A stretch of 64,000 nt of DNA, taken from JAHDHW01 sp965277415 (GTDB lineage Bacteria > Bacteroidota > Bacteroidia > Chitinophagales > Saprospiraceae). The translations under genes and the position numbers were made by a program. The DNA lies in the NCBI GenBank assembly GCA_965277415.1, contig CBDICS010000027.1, positions 1 to 64,000 on the forward strand. Direction: 5' to 3'. Every line of letters begins with the position of its first letter. The stretch's first letter is position 1. The notes beneath the pieces are model-generated. The model did not search any database and was not told where the DNA came from. It saw nothing but the letters and a program-made list of their open reading frames with translations. This document shows positions 9,084 to 16,428 of this stretch, one piece after another.

Positions 9084-11057
9084 ATGAATAATATCCCAGA
9101 TAAATCTATTGAGCTTATTCAACATTCTAGATTTAATGATAAAGTTTTCATACTAGGTTGTTATGAGAAAAGGATAACATTATATTCTCAACAAATCAGA
9201 GCATTTAATTTAGTTTATAGCTTATTTAAAACAAATGTTCTAAATAAAAACTCTAGAGTAGCTATTGTAGGAGCAGGAGCAGCAGGCGTATCAGCTGCAT
9301 GTGGTGTAGCTTTGTTAGGAGGAAAGAGTATAAAAATTTTTGAACAAGGAACTCAAATTCTAGGATTATGGCGAAGCTGTAATTCACGTTGGTTACATCC
9401 TAATCTTTTTGAATGGCCAAAGCAAGGATGGGAAAATGATAATACAGAGTTGCCTATTCTTAACTGGAGTTCTGGATATGCTGCTAATATTGCAAAGCAA
9501 ATAGAAAAACAATTTAATATTACTTATGATTATTTTAAAGATAAGATTGACTTTGAATTAATCACAGGTGCTAGAGTTCGAGTAAATAATACAGGTGTAT
9601 TGAATTGGGGGAAGTATGGTCAGAGTGCAAAGTTTGATGTTATAATCTTAGCAGTTGGATATGGTAGAGATGGAAAGAAAAATGATGAAAATACTTGTTA
9701 CTGGGCGAATGATAATATTGAAGTTTTACCAGAGAAAAAGAATAGCTATTTTTTATCAGGTAATGGAGATGGCGGTATTGCCGATCTTTTAAGGATTCGG
9801 TTAAAGGGCTATAACGTAAATGTAATTAAAAGTTGGCTTGATCAAGATGAAGTACGTAATCTACAAGATCAAATTAATAATATAGAGAATGATGCTTTTC
9901 AGGTATTCTTAAAAGAAGATGCTTACTCATCAAATGAATACCTAAAAAAAGAATATACTAAAATACAGACTCCATTTTTAATTGATGATCTTCGGAAAAG
10001 ATTGAGAAATGAAACTAGTATATACTTTCATTCGAGAGATAATCTTGTCTATAACATAAGAGCTTTTCCCTTAAATAGATTCTTGCTCTCCCGTTTATTA
10101 AGACTAGGAGACCCCCAATTTGAGTTTGTGTTCGGAGAGATTAACAATTTAGATATATTAAAAGACACAGGTTTTTTACATGAAGAAATCGATGTAGTAC
10201 TTCAAAATTATGACCCAATAAGAGTTAATAGATTTGTATCCAGACATGGCCCCAGGCCAAGTATGCGGCAGCAAGGGTTAAAGTGGATAGACGAATCAGA
10301 AATGTCAAATAAAATTAAGGCAAGGAATGAATTAGATCAAACTGGGAGAGAGCCATTTTATGAGAATTCAGATTTCTGGCAATTTGACTATAATTTAAAA
10401 GTGCAATTAGAAAAAGCTATGAACCTAAATGGTATTAATACTTTTGTTAAGCCAATGCCTTTTTTTTCAACAGAACATGGTACGAGGCTTAATCATCAAA
10501 TAGTGAAAGAATTGATGCTAGCACAGGATGAATTACAAATTCCTAATAAAGTATTTAAAACGGAAGAAGAATATATCCACGGTTTGATGGAGGTTTTACC
10601 ACATCTTGATAAAGGATCAACTATAAAAGCTTTATGTGGTAATAAGAAGTGGAATTCTAATTGGGTGAAGGCATATTTTAAATTAAATTTTCAAGCAGTA
10701 GAAAGAGGAGTGATCATACATCGGCTATTCTTAATGCAAGATTGTGCCAAGTCTAGTCAATTACAAAGAAGAACAATTAAGGAGCAAAAAAAGAATGGAG
10801 TTATAGTAGGAGAAGTCCCCCTTCAATTTGGAGAAAGAGTAATGCAGGATTTTAATGTGCCTTCTACTTTTGGTTTTGCGATTATTGATCAGCCAGGAGT
10901 ACCAAAACAGGTGATAATTCATGATCTAAGCGAGGATAAGGATAACCCATTTACCGGTGTTAAGATGTCTTCACAAATAATTATCCGTTTTTATCAAGAT
11001 TTATGGAACGCTCTTTACAGAGATTCTAGCAACTATACAATGAAATTCACAAATTAA
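9084..11057 (+). CDS. FAD/NAD(P)-binding oxidoreductase-like protein with extra C-terminal domain
   Basis: The frame is open from a GTG at 9048, but I prefer the ATG at 9084, giving 657 residues. Near the N-terminus is a classic dinucleotide-binding Rossmann motif, VAIVGAGAAG (about 59-68), ending in an acidic residue (IKIFEQ). It is followed by LGLWRSCNSRWLHPNLFEWP and a second-site motif VIILAVGYG. This is the pattern of flavoprotein oxidoreductases. The protein is much longer than usual. The last 130 residues (around ERGVIIHRLFLM, FGFAIIDQPG and IIIRFYQDLWNALY) resemble the phospholipase-D-like sensor region of some regulators rather than an enzyme; this is inference. It is the first gene of a redox cluster, 12 bp before the hydroxyacid dehydrogenase. 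The substrate is unknown. Confidence 0.7.
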   Translation: MNNIPDKSIELIQHSRFNDKVFILGCYEKRITLYSQQIRAFNLVYSLFKTNVLNKNSRVAIVGAGAAGVSAACGVALLGGKSIKIFEQGTQILGLWRSCNSRWLHPNLFEWPKQGWENDNTELPILNWSSGYAANIAKQIEKQFNITYDYFKDKIDFELITGARVRVNNTGVLNWGKYGQSAKFDVIILAVGYGRDGKKNDENTCYWANDNIEVLPEKKNSYFLSGNGDGGIADLLRIRLKGYNVNVIKSWLDQDEVRNLQDQINNIENDAFQVFLKEDAYSSNEYLKKEYTKIQTPFLIDDLRKRLRNETSIYFHSRDNLVYNIRAFPLNRFLLSRLLRLGDPQFEFVFGEINNLDILKDTGFLHEEIDVVLQNYDPIRVNRFVSRHGPRPSMRQQGLKWIDESEMSNKIKARNELDQTGREPFYENSDFWQFDYNLKVQLEKAMNLNGINTFVKPMPFFSTEHGTRLNHQIVKELMLAQDELQIPNKVFKTEEEYIHGLMEVLPHLDKGSTIKALCGNKKWNSNWVKAYFKLNFQAVERGVIIHRLFLMQDCAKSSQLQRRTIKEQKKNGVIVGEVPLQFGERVMQDFNVPSTFGFAIIDQPGVPKQVIIHDLSEDKDNPFTGVKMSSQIIIRFYQDLWNALYRDSSNYTMKFTN

Positions 11058-11069
11058 ATTAAAAATATT

Positions 11070-12002
11070 ATGAAAAAGATTGTGTTCACTCAAGACTTAG
11101 GAGTTGATAGATCAGTTATCGATGATTTATTATCAAAAGGTGGTCTTACATCTGATTGGTCGCTAGCAGATGGTAATCTAGTATTAGATATTGATAGTGT
11201 AGTGGGGATATCTACTGCAAATATTCCTTTAGATAAAACAACACTTTCTCAGTTTAAAAACTTGAAAACAATATCAATGTCTTTTACTGGGTATGACCAT
11301 GTTGATAAAGAATATTGTAAAGGAAAAGGTATTCCAGTGTATAATGTTCCAGCTTACTCTACAGATTCTGTAGCTGAATTAGGTATAGGGTTAGCTATTG
11401 CATTATTAAGAGAAATACCAAAAGGGAATACTGAAATTAAAGGTGGAAGATGGAATGAGAATGTAAAAGGAAATGAATTAGCAGGTAAAAAATGTGGTAT
11501 TATTGGAACAGGTACAATAGGGTGTCGATTAGCAGAATTATTGCATGCTTTCAAGTGTAATATTTATGCTTGGTCAAGAACTGAGAAGGAAAGTATTAAA
11601 AACCTAAATGGGCAGTATGTTCCATTAAATGAATTATGTTCTGAATGTGACCTTGTATTTATTACTAGTGCACTAAATGAGGGGACGAGAGATTTAATTT
11701 CAGAAGAGCAATTTAAGCTAATGAAATCTACTGCATCACTCATTAATATTGCCCGTGGACCGATTATAAATAGAACTGCATTAATTAATGCTATGGAAAA
11801 TAATTCGATCGCAGGTTTTGCCTCTGACGTATATGATTATGAACCCCTGACACCAGAAGATGAATTACGAAACCTTAACAACACAATTTTGACACCTCAT
11901 GTTGCTTACAGAACCGAAGAAGCATTAAATAGGAAAGCGTCAGTAACTGTAGAAAATATATTTCGAGGTCTAAATAATGACGCAACTAACAGAGTTATTT
12001 AG
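11070..12002 (+). CDS. D-isomer-specific 2-hydroxyacid dehydrogenase
   Basis: This 310-residue protein has the full signature of the family. There is an N-terminal catalytic half (NLKTISMSFTGYDHVD), an NAD-binding GTGTIG at 146-151, and the catalytic set Arg229 (NIARGPIIN), Glu258 (DVYDYEPL) and His277 (LTPHVAY). It has no ACT or regulatory extension, so it resembles a stand-alone glycerate/lactate-type dehydrogenase rather than full-length SerA. It would interconvert a 2-keto acid and a D-2-hydroxy acid with NAD(P)H. It starts 12 bp after the FAD protein and is probably co-transcribed. About 120 bp separate it from the DAO-family gene downstream. Position 145 upward shows no NADP-specific marker that I could read. 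Class certain; substrate unknown. Confidence 0.93.
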   Translation: MKKIVFTQDLGVDRSVIDDLLSKGGLTSDWSLADGNLVLDIDSVVGISTANIPLDKTTLSQFKNLKTISMSFTGYDHVDKEYCKGKGIPVYNVPAYSTDSVAELGIGLAIALLREIPKGNTEIKGGRWNENVKGNELAGKKCGIIGTGTIGCRLAELLHAFKCNIYAWSRTEKESIKNLNGQYVPLNELCSECDLVFITSALNEGTRDLISEEQFKLMKSTASLINIARGPIINRTALINAMENNSIAGFASDVYDYEPLTPEDELRNLNNTILTPHVAYRTEEALNRKASVTVENIFRGLNNDATNRVI

Positions 12003-12123
12003 CATGACAAAATTGTAAAAAAAATTAATTGCGAACATATTGTAATTAGCTGATTAATATGATTGGTTAGTTTTATTTAAACTCTTTTGTAAGAAAAAGA
12101 GGTAATATTTTAATGCCATAAAT

Positions 12124-13869
12124 ATGCGAATCCTACTTGCTGTTAAATTAAAGAATGTAGAAGAAGTAAATTTTTTATCAAATAATATAATTTATAGACC
12201 AGACTTAGCACAGAAAAACTATCGACATTTAATACCTGCTATTATCGATACCGCATCAGAGATAGTCGTTACAAATACTATTCTGAATAGGGATATGTTT
12301 AAAAATGATTTATCTTCTTTAGTTAACTTGAAAAAAGTAATTATACTTTCTAATAATTTTGATGGGTTTAGAATGGAAGGTATTGATGTAGTCGGATTTT
12401 GTATGAATGAGAAGGGGTTAAATGATTTATTTGCATACATAGAAAGGAAAGAATGTATCGGGAAATTAAATTTTAATGTAGAAAAAGGACAAAAACGAAT
12501 TTCTTTAGTAGGCAGTGGAATAATTAATCTATTTATTGGATTTGAATTAGCTAAAGAAGGCCATCAAGTTGAATTTTATGATAGTAGACCGAATCCAAAA
12601 CAATTGAATGATGATAGGCATAAACTCTTAGGAAGTACATTTGGAGGAGAAGATGCAAGAATTTTTTCATTTACTGAATGTAGGCATCACTTTGCATTTA
12701 AAGAGAATATTAATTCTGATTACTTTAGGAAAAGTATTTTGAATGATGGAAGAATTTGTTTAAATGAAAAATTTCTTCATCCCAGTGACGAGCAATGGAT
12801 AAGGAATTTTGAAAAGATTCCAAAATGGATAACTGGTCATTATCATCAAGATATGGTCGTTTACAACAAGTTGAGTTATGATTTATGGTTGAGTTTCTTT
12901 GAAGAAAATAACAAAAAAAATCATGGATTAGGTTTTGTGGATAGATTATTTAGAATATACTCCACACAAGGGAAATATGAATCTGCGATTAAGAAACTTG
13001 CTGATAATGGATCTTTTTTATCTAATTGTACTAAAAAAGATTTTTTAAGAATTAATCCTTGTTTTGAAGATGCTTGGCAAAATGGTCATATTTATAAAGC
13101 ATTGTCTGTAAAAGGTTTTTCTGTAAATGTTCATAGATTAGGAGAATTTTTGATTACCCAGATTCAAAAATTAGGAGGTAGTTTTAACTGGAATAGTAAC
13201 GTTACTCGAATTAATAGAAATAAGAAAAGTGTAATTGTAAATCTAGAACTTGAGAATGGAGGAATAATTGATTCAGAATTTATAATATTCTGCCCAGGGG
13301 CTTACGGTGAAAAAATATTACAGAATACCCAGGCAAAAGGGTTAGTTTCTTCTGTAGTCGGCATGTGGTTGAAAATCCCAAACAAAAATCTACCAATGAA
13401 CTATCCTGTAAAAATTGCAAGATCAGGTGTAGGTGTACCAGGTCCTTGTGAAAGTGCTAATATTATAACAGGTAATGATAGTAATGGGGATAAATGTATT
13501 TATATAAGTTCAGGACATGGTTATATTGGTTTTAATCAAAATATAAATGAAGATTATATCAATGAGTTAGGTAAAGGGGTGATTGATGTAGCGCTAAAGT
13601 ATTTTCCAGATAAGATTGATAAATCACCTAGTCAACTTAAGGAAGAATTAACTTATTGTATTAGAGGTTGGACACCATCATGTTTAGGTGTTTTTGACAT
13701 AGAGGAAAAAGAAAATGGGGCTATGCTATTAGTGACAGGTCACAACACAGGTGGATTTGCTCAAGCTCCAATTATTTCAGATAATGTTAAGAAAATAATT
13801 AAGCAAGAAAAATCTGATATGCTAGTTAAGTATAATTCTCAGCGAGTGAAAAACTACCTTAAATTCTAG
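12124..13869 (+). CDS. DAO-family FAD-dependent amino acid oxidase/dehydrogenase with 2-hydroxyacid-dehydrogenase-like N-terminus
   Basis: This 581-residue protein has a FAD-binding Rossmann fold (RISLVGSGIINLFIGFELAK, about 125-144, with the acidic strand end EFYDSRP). Its C-terminal block (LRGWTPSCLGVFDIEE ... LLVTGHNTGGFAQAP) is typical of D-amino-acid dehydrogenases such as DadA. The dinucleotide motif is GSGIIN where the family normally ends in Gly, an unusual change. The first 110 residues are extra. Their pattern (NIIYRPDLAQ, ASEIVVTNTIL, LVNLKKVIILS, GIDVVG) resembles the N-terminal half-domain of 2-hydroxyacid dehydrogenases, a fusion that fits the adjacent dehydrogenase gene. Together the genes could oxidise a D-amino acid to a keto acid and reduce it to a hydroxy acid; this is inference from context. 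Confidence 0.8.
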   Translation: MRILLAVKLKNVEEVNFLSNNIIYRPDLAQKNYRHLIPAIIDTASEIVVTNTILNRDMFKNDLSSLVNLKKVIILSNNFDGFRMEGIDVVGFCMNEKGLNDLFAYIERKECIGKLNFNVEKGQKRISLVGSGIINLFIGFELAKEGHQVEFYDSRPNPKQLNDDRHKLLGSTFGGEDARIFSFTECRHHFAFKENINSDYFRKSILNDGRICLNEKFLHPSDEQWIRNFEKIPKWITGHYHQDMVVYNKLSYDLWLSFFEENNKKNHGLGFVDRLFRIYSTQGKYESAIKKLADNGSFLSNCTKKDFLRINPCFEDAWQNGHIYKALSVKGFSVNVHRLGEFLITQIQKLGGSFNWNSNVTRINRNKKSVIVNLELENGGIIDSEFIIFCPGAYGEKILQNTQAKGLVSSVVGMWLKIPNKNLPMNYPVKIARSGVGVPGPCESANIITGNDSNGDKCIYISSGHGYIGFNQNINEDYINELGKGVIDVALKYFPDKIDKSPSQLKEELTYCIRGWTPSCLGVFDIEEKENGAMLLVTGHNTGGFAQAPIISDNVKKIIKQEKSDMLVKYNSQRVKNYLKF

Positions 13870-13916
13870 GTGTTTATTTGAAATAATGAGTAAGAGTGAA
13901 GTAAGTAGTCACCAAT

Positions 13917-15161
13917 TTAATCTGATTCCCCAATAATCAAATCATTATACTTGTCCAAAATCCGCTTATCGAAGGAGTCTAGATAGACCTGCGTAATAGC
14001 CTCTGAGCGATGCCCTAGCGTTTCACTAATAACCGAGGTCGGTACACCTTTGTATTTTGCAATAGTCGCAAAACTATGCCGAGCAGTATAACTGGTTACT
14101 TCTGCTTCTACGCCTGCTAGCTTTGCTAACTCTTTCAGAGCCTTATTGTATCTCCGCATTTCATCCCGTGCAGCGGTGTACCGCTCTTGTTCTGTATCCC
14201 CCTTGATGACGTTTAGTATAAACGGGTTCTTTTCTTTCTTTTTCCCTTTGAGGTATTTTTTGATCAGCTTCTGTAATGGAGCAGTAATCTTGATACTATG
14301 TAGTTGCCCTGTTTTTCGTCGCTTGTATTCTATGCGATCATCAACTATATTTTCTTTGCGCAAAAAAGCGAGGTCAATAAACGACGCACCCATAAGGTAA
14401 AAACTCATCATAAAATAATCCTGTGCTCTTTGCTGTCTACTCGTTTGTGGTTTAGCTTTTTTGATCTTTTGTATATCCGCTTCACTAATTGCACGCTTAC
14501 GAGTCTTTTCATGTCTAATGGTATATGAGGTAAACGGATATGGTTCACGTTCTATGAGTTCTCGTTTTACCGCTCGGTTGTATAGAGCTTTGAGAGTACG
14601 CATATGTACACTTAGACCATTCACAGAGTTTTTCTTACCATTGGAGTTAGTGCGGGACAGATACCATGCTTCGTATTCTTTGAGCCACTTGTAGCTTAGT
14701 TGCTTTAATGGTTTGTCTTTGCCATTTAGAAAGGTCTCAAAACTTCTGAGCATAGTGCTATAAACCCTAGCGTTCCCGATCTTGTCAGCTGCTTTAAGCT
14801 CTGCAATAATTTCTTTACCGAACGACAACAAATTTGCTTCTGACTTGGTACTGGTGAGATAGTCTTTGAGTTCTTTAAGTGACATCTTACCAAGACGTTC
14901 TTGGTCTTGTAGCTGTGTAATCTTTTCTGATATGATGCCACGTTGTTTATGCAAATAGTTGTTTACTCGGCTCACATTAGCATAGAGCTTACATACAGAC
15001 TTAATCATCTGGCTTCCATCGTTCCAGTGCTTTTCTTCTGCACTATATCCTGTAGAAATACGGATAGGTTTGGTATTAACAACAACGAGTATCTTAATAG
15101 GGTAAGAGCCGTCTTTTTTAGCTCGGCGTTTATCTAATTGTAATGTTACGGTTACTGGCAT
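13917..15161 (-). CDS. Tyrosine site-specific integrase of a genomic island (IntDOT-like)
   Basis: This 414-residue integrase has the three domains usual in Bacteroidota: an N-terminal arm-DNA-binding domain (VTLQLDKRRAKKDGSYPIK), a SAM-like core-binding domain, and a C-terminal catalytic domain. Catalytic landmarks are the beta-hairpin Lys in RRKTGQ, Arg II in YTARHSF, His in LGHRSEAI and the nucleophilic Tyr in ITQVYLDSF. The Arg I position is not Arg: the segment reads LMGASFIDLAFL. Loss of Arg I is known in IntDOT of CTnDOT, so this need not mean inactivity. The start at 15161 is preceded by repeated arm-like sites. The gene lies 170 bp from a tRNA-Asp fragment, which is its likely attachment site. 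Convergent with the DAO gene. Confidence 0.93.
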   Translation of the reverse strand: MPVTVTLQLDKRRAKKDGSYPIKILVVVNTKPIRISTGYSAEEKHWNDGSQMIKSVCKLYANVSRVNNYLHKQRGIISEKITQLQDQERLGKMSLKELKDYLTSTKSEANLLSFGKEIIAELKAADKIGNARVYSTMLRSFETFLNGKDKPLKQLSYKWLKEYEAWYLSRTNSNGKKNSVNGLSVHMRTLKALYNRAVKRELIEREPYPFTSYTIRHEKTRKRAISEADIQKIKKAKPQTSRQQRAQDYFMMSFYLMGASFIDLAFLRKENIVDDRIEYKRRKTGQLHSIKITAPLQKLIKKYLKGKKKEKNPFILNVIKGDTEQERYTAARDEMRRYNKALKELAKLAGVEAEVTSYTARHSFATIAKYKGVPTSVISETLGHRSEAITQVYLDSFDKRILDKYNDLIIGESD

Positions 15162-15188
15162 ACAGCATATAGCTTTGGTTCATGATCC

Positions 15189-15224
15189 ACTGGCAAATTT
15201 TAAATTTGCCAGTTATTTGCCAGT
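15189..15224. promoter_or_regulatory. Inverted plus direct repeat, candidate integrase arm sites or operator
   Basis: A perfect 12-bp inverted repeat with a single central base occupies 15189-15213 (arms ACTGGCAAATTT and AAATTTGCCAGT). A third copy of ATTTGCCAGT follows at 15215-15224. The three copies lie between the integrase start and the tRNA-Asp core site. That is where arm-type sites for tyrosine integrases or an autoregulatory operator are expected. Confidence 0.5.
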
Positions 15225-15331
15225 AAATATACGGTTTTTATAGGACTATATGAAATTGTATAGATACAATAACTACTGATAATCAGTATTTTATGAATTT
15301 TTAGACATGAAATAAAACCACAAAAAATCGT

Positions 15332-15373
15332 CTGTCACGCAGGGGGTCGCGGGTTCGAGTCCCGTCCGGACCG
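15332..15373 (+). other. tRNA-Asp(GTC) 3' fragment: island attachment site
   Basis: These bases are the 3' part of a tRNA gene: anticodon loop CTGTCAC with anticodon GTC, 3' anticodon strand GCAGG, variable loop GGGTC, T arm GCGGG-TTCGAGT-CCCGT, acceptor strand CCGGACC and discriminator G. The 5' anticodon strand, D arm and 5' acceptor strand are missing, so this is not a working tRNA. Integration into a tRNA leaves an intact copy at one end and such a fragment at the other. Because the tRNA reads on the plus strand, the element should lie to the left, with the intact tRNA-Asp at its left end outside the window. The crossover is probably in the anticodon loop. Confidence 0.88.
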
Positions 15374-15389
15374 CTAACATTTTTTCAAC

Positions 15390-15426
15390 AAACCGTAAGT
15401 AGCTTTAAATGAGTTGCTTACGGTTT
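15390..15426 (+). terminator. Rho-independent terminator of the tRNA transcript
   Basis: A perfect 10-bp stem (AAACCGTAAG 15390-15399 with CTTACGGTTT 15417-15426) begins 17 bases after the tRNA fragment. It is followed by T-rich sequence. It is probably the original terminator of the tRNA-Asp gene. Confidence 0.65.
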
Positions 15427-15531
15427 TGTGTTTCTACAATACGCTTCACTTTGATTTACCTTTTTTTATATTTGTTTCACTATAGCTTTACCCAGAAGCC
15501 TTTTTTCTCATCAGTGAAACACATCATATCC

Positions 15532-16165
15532 ATGAAATCTAAAGGTTGTTCTGTACGGTTTTATATCAAAGAATCTATTACTAAAGATAATAATACCTAT
15601 CCGATTTACTATAGAATCGTCTATGATCGAAAAAAAGCGGAGTTTTATACTCGGAGAGGATATGGCTAAAAACAAGTGGTCAGAGGGACGGGGATGCCTT
15701 TAAGAGATGAACACCTAGAGGGCTACCTAATCAAGATCAAAAATGACATTCTGGAATCTAAACGAAATCTTGAATTGTATAATCGGGAAGTGAGTGCTAA
15801 GATACTTCGGAATTTATATCGTTATGGAGAGGAAAAGGAGGTGGAGCTGTTGTTCATGTATTTTGATAAGCAGGTAGAATCGATATAGCATCTGCCTGAA
15901 GAATATTCTAAAGCAACGATAACCAAATACGGAACTACCAGAAAGCATTTCAAGGATTTTCTAAAAACTAAGCGAGAAGAGGAGATTCCAATTTAGCAGA
16001 TTATGCGGGAGATGATTGAGGATTTCAATATTCATCTAAGGTCAATACCTAGTAAACAATATGGTGAACCGATGGTTTGGAATAGAGCCAATCAATACCA
16101 TAAAAAGATGAAGAGAAATCACAGGTCGTATCTTACCTAAAATCAATAATCCTAAAGTAAATGCT
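15532..16165 (+). pseudogene. Decayed tyrosine integrase (second element)
   Basis: Several consecutive plus-strand pieces read as one integrase broken by stops and shifts. An arm-binding start (SVRFYIKESITKDNNTYPIYY) ends at a stop at 15667-15669. The next piece contains HLEGYLIKIKNDILE and KILRNLYRYGEEKEVELL and stops near 15888. Then come YSKATITKYGTTRKHFKDF, another stop near 15996, and IEDFNIHLRSIP with a core-binding pattern. A trace similar to LPKINNPKVNAYLK follows, partly out of frame. The catalytic Arg-His-Tyr region cannot be recovered. It lies just right of the tRNA-Asp fragment, so it probably marks an older element that used the same tRNA site. DNA to about 16,428 holds no convincing gene. 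Confidence 0.7.
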
Positions 16166-16428
16166 TATCTTAAAAATATTGGAAGCCTTTTTTTGCAATC
16201 TTACTGCGAATGCTATGGCAATTGTTAAAACGGGAGCTACTTCCAAAGCTAGCCGTCAAAATTCCAAATAAGATATTTTGTTTTTTGAATGAATACTACC
16301 CGAATGTAAGGACAATTCCTGTCATTTAGAACAATAAAAATTACACTACTATAACCAAAAAACTCAAGCCCTTCAACCAAATAATATTCGGAGGAGGCTT
16401 TCAATTGGTAATTGTAGTGAGTCCTAAA

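Noticed and set aside
9084..13869. Redox cluster as tailoring genes of the polyketide locus
   Set aside because: The integrase and att site separate the two, and the cluster appears to be island cargo.
13917..15161. Several plus-strand frames of 64-84 codons within the integrase
   Set aside because: Shadows of the integrase gene in opposite frames.
15332..15373. Functional tRNA-Asp gene
   Set aside because: The D arm, 5' anticodon strand and 5' acceptor strand are absent.
15409..15531. N-terminal extension of the integrase remnant, 41 residues rich in Phe
   Set aside because: The region overlaps the tRNA terminator, and integrase-like sequence begins only at the ATG at 15532.
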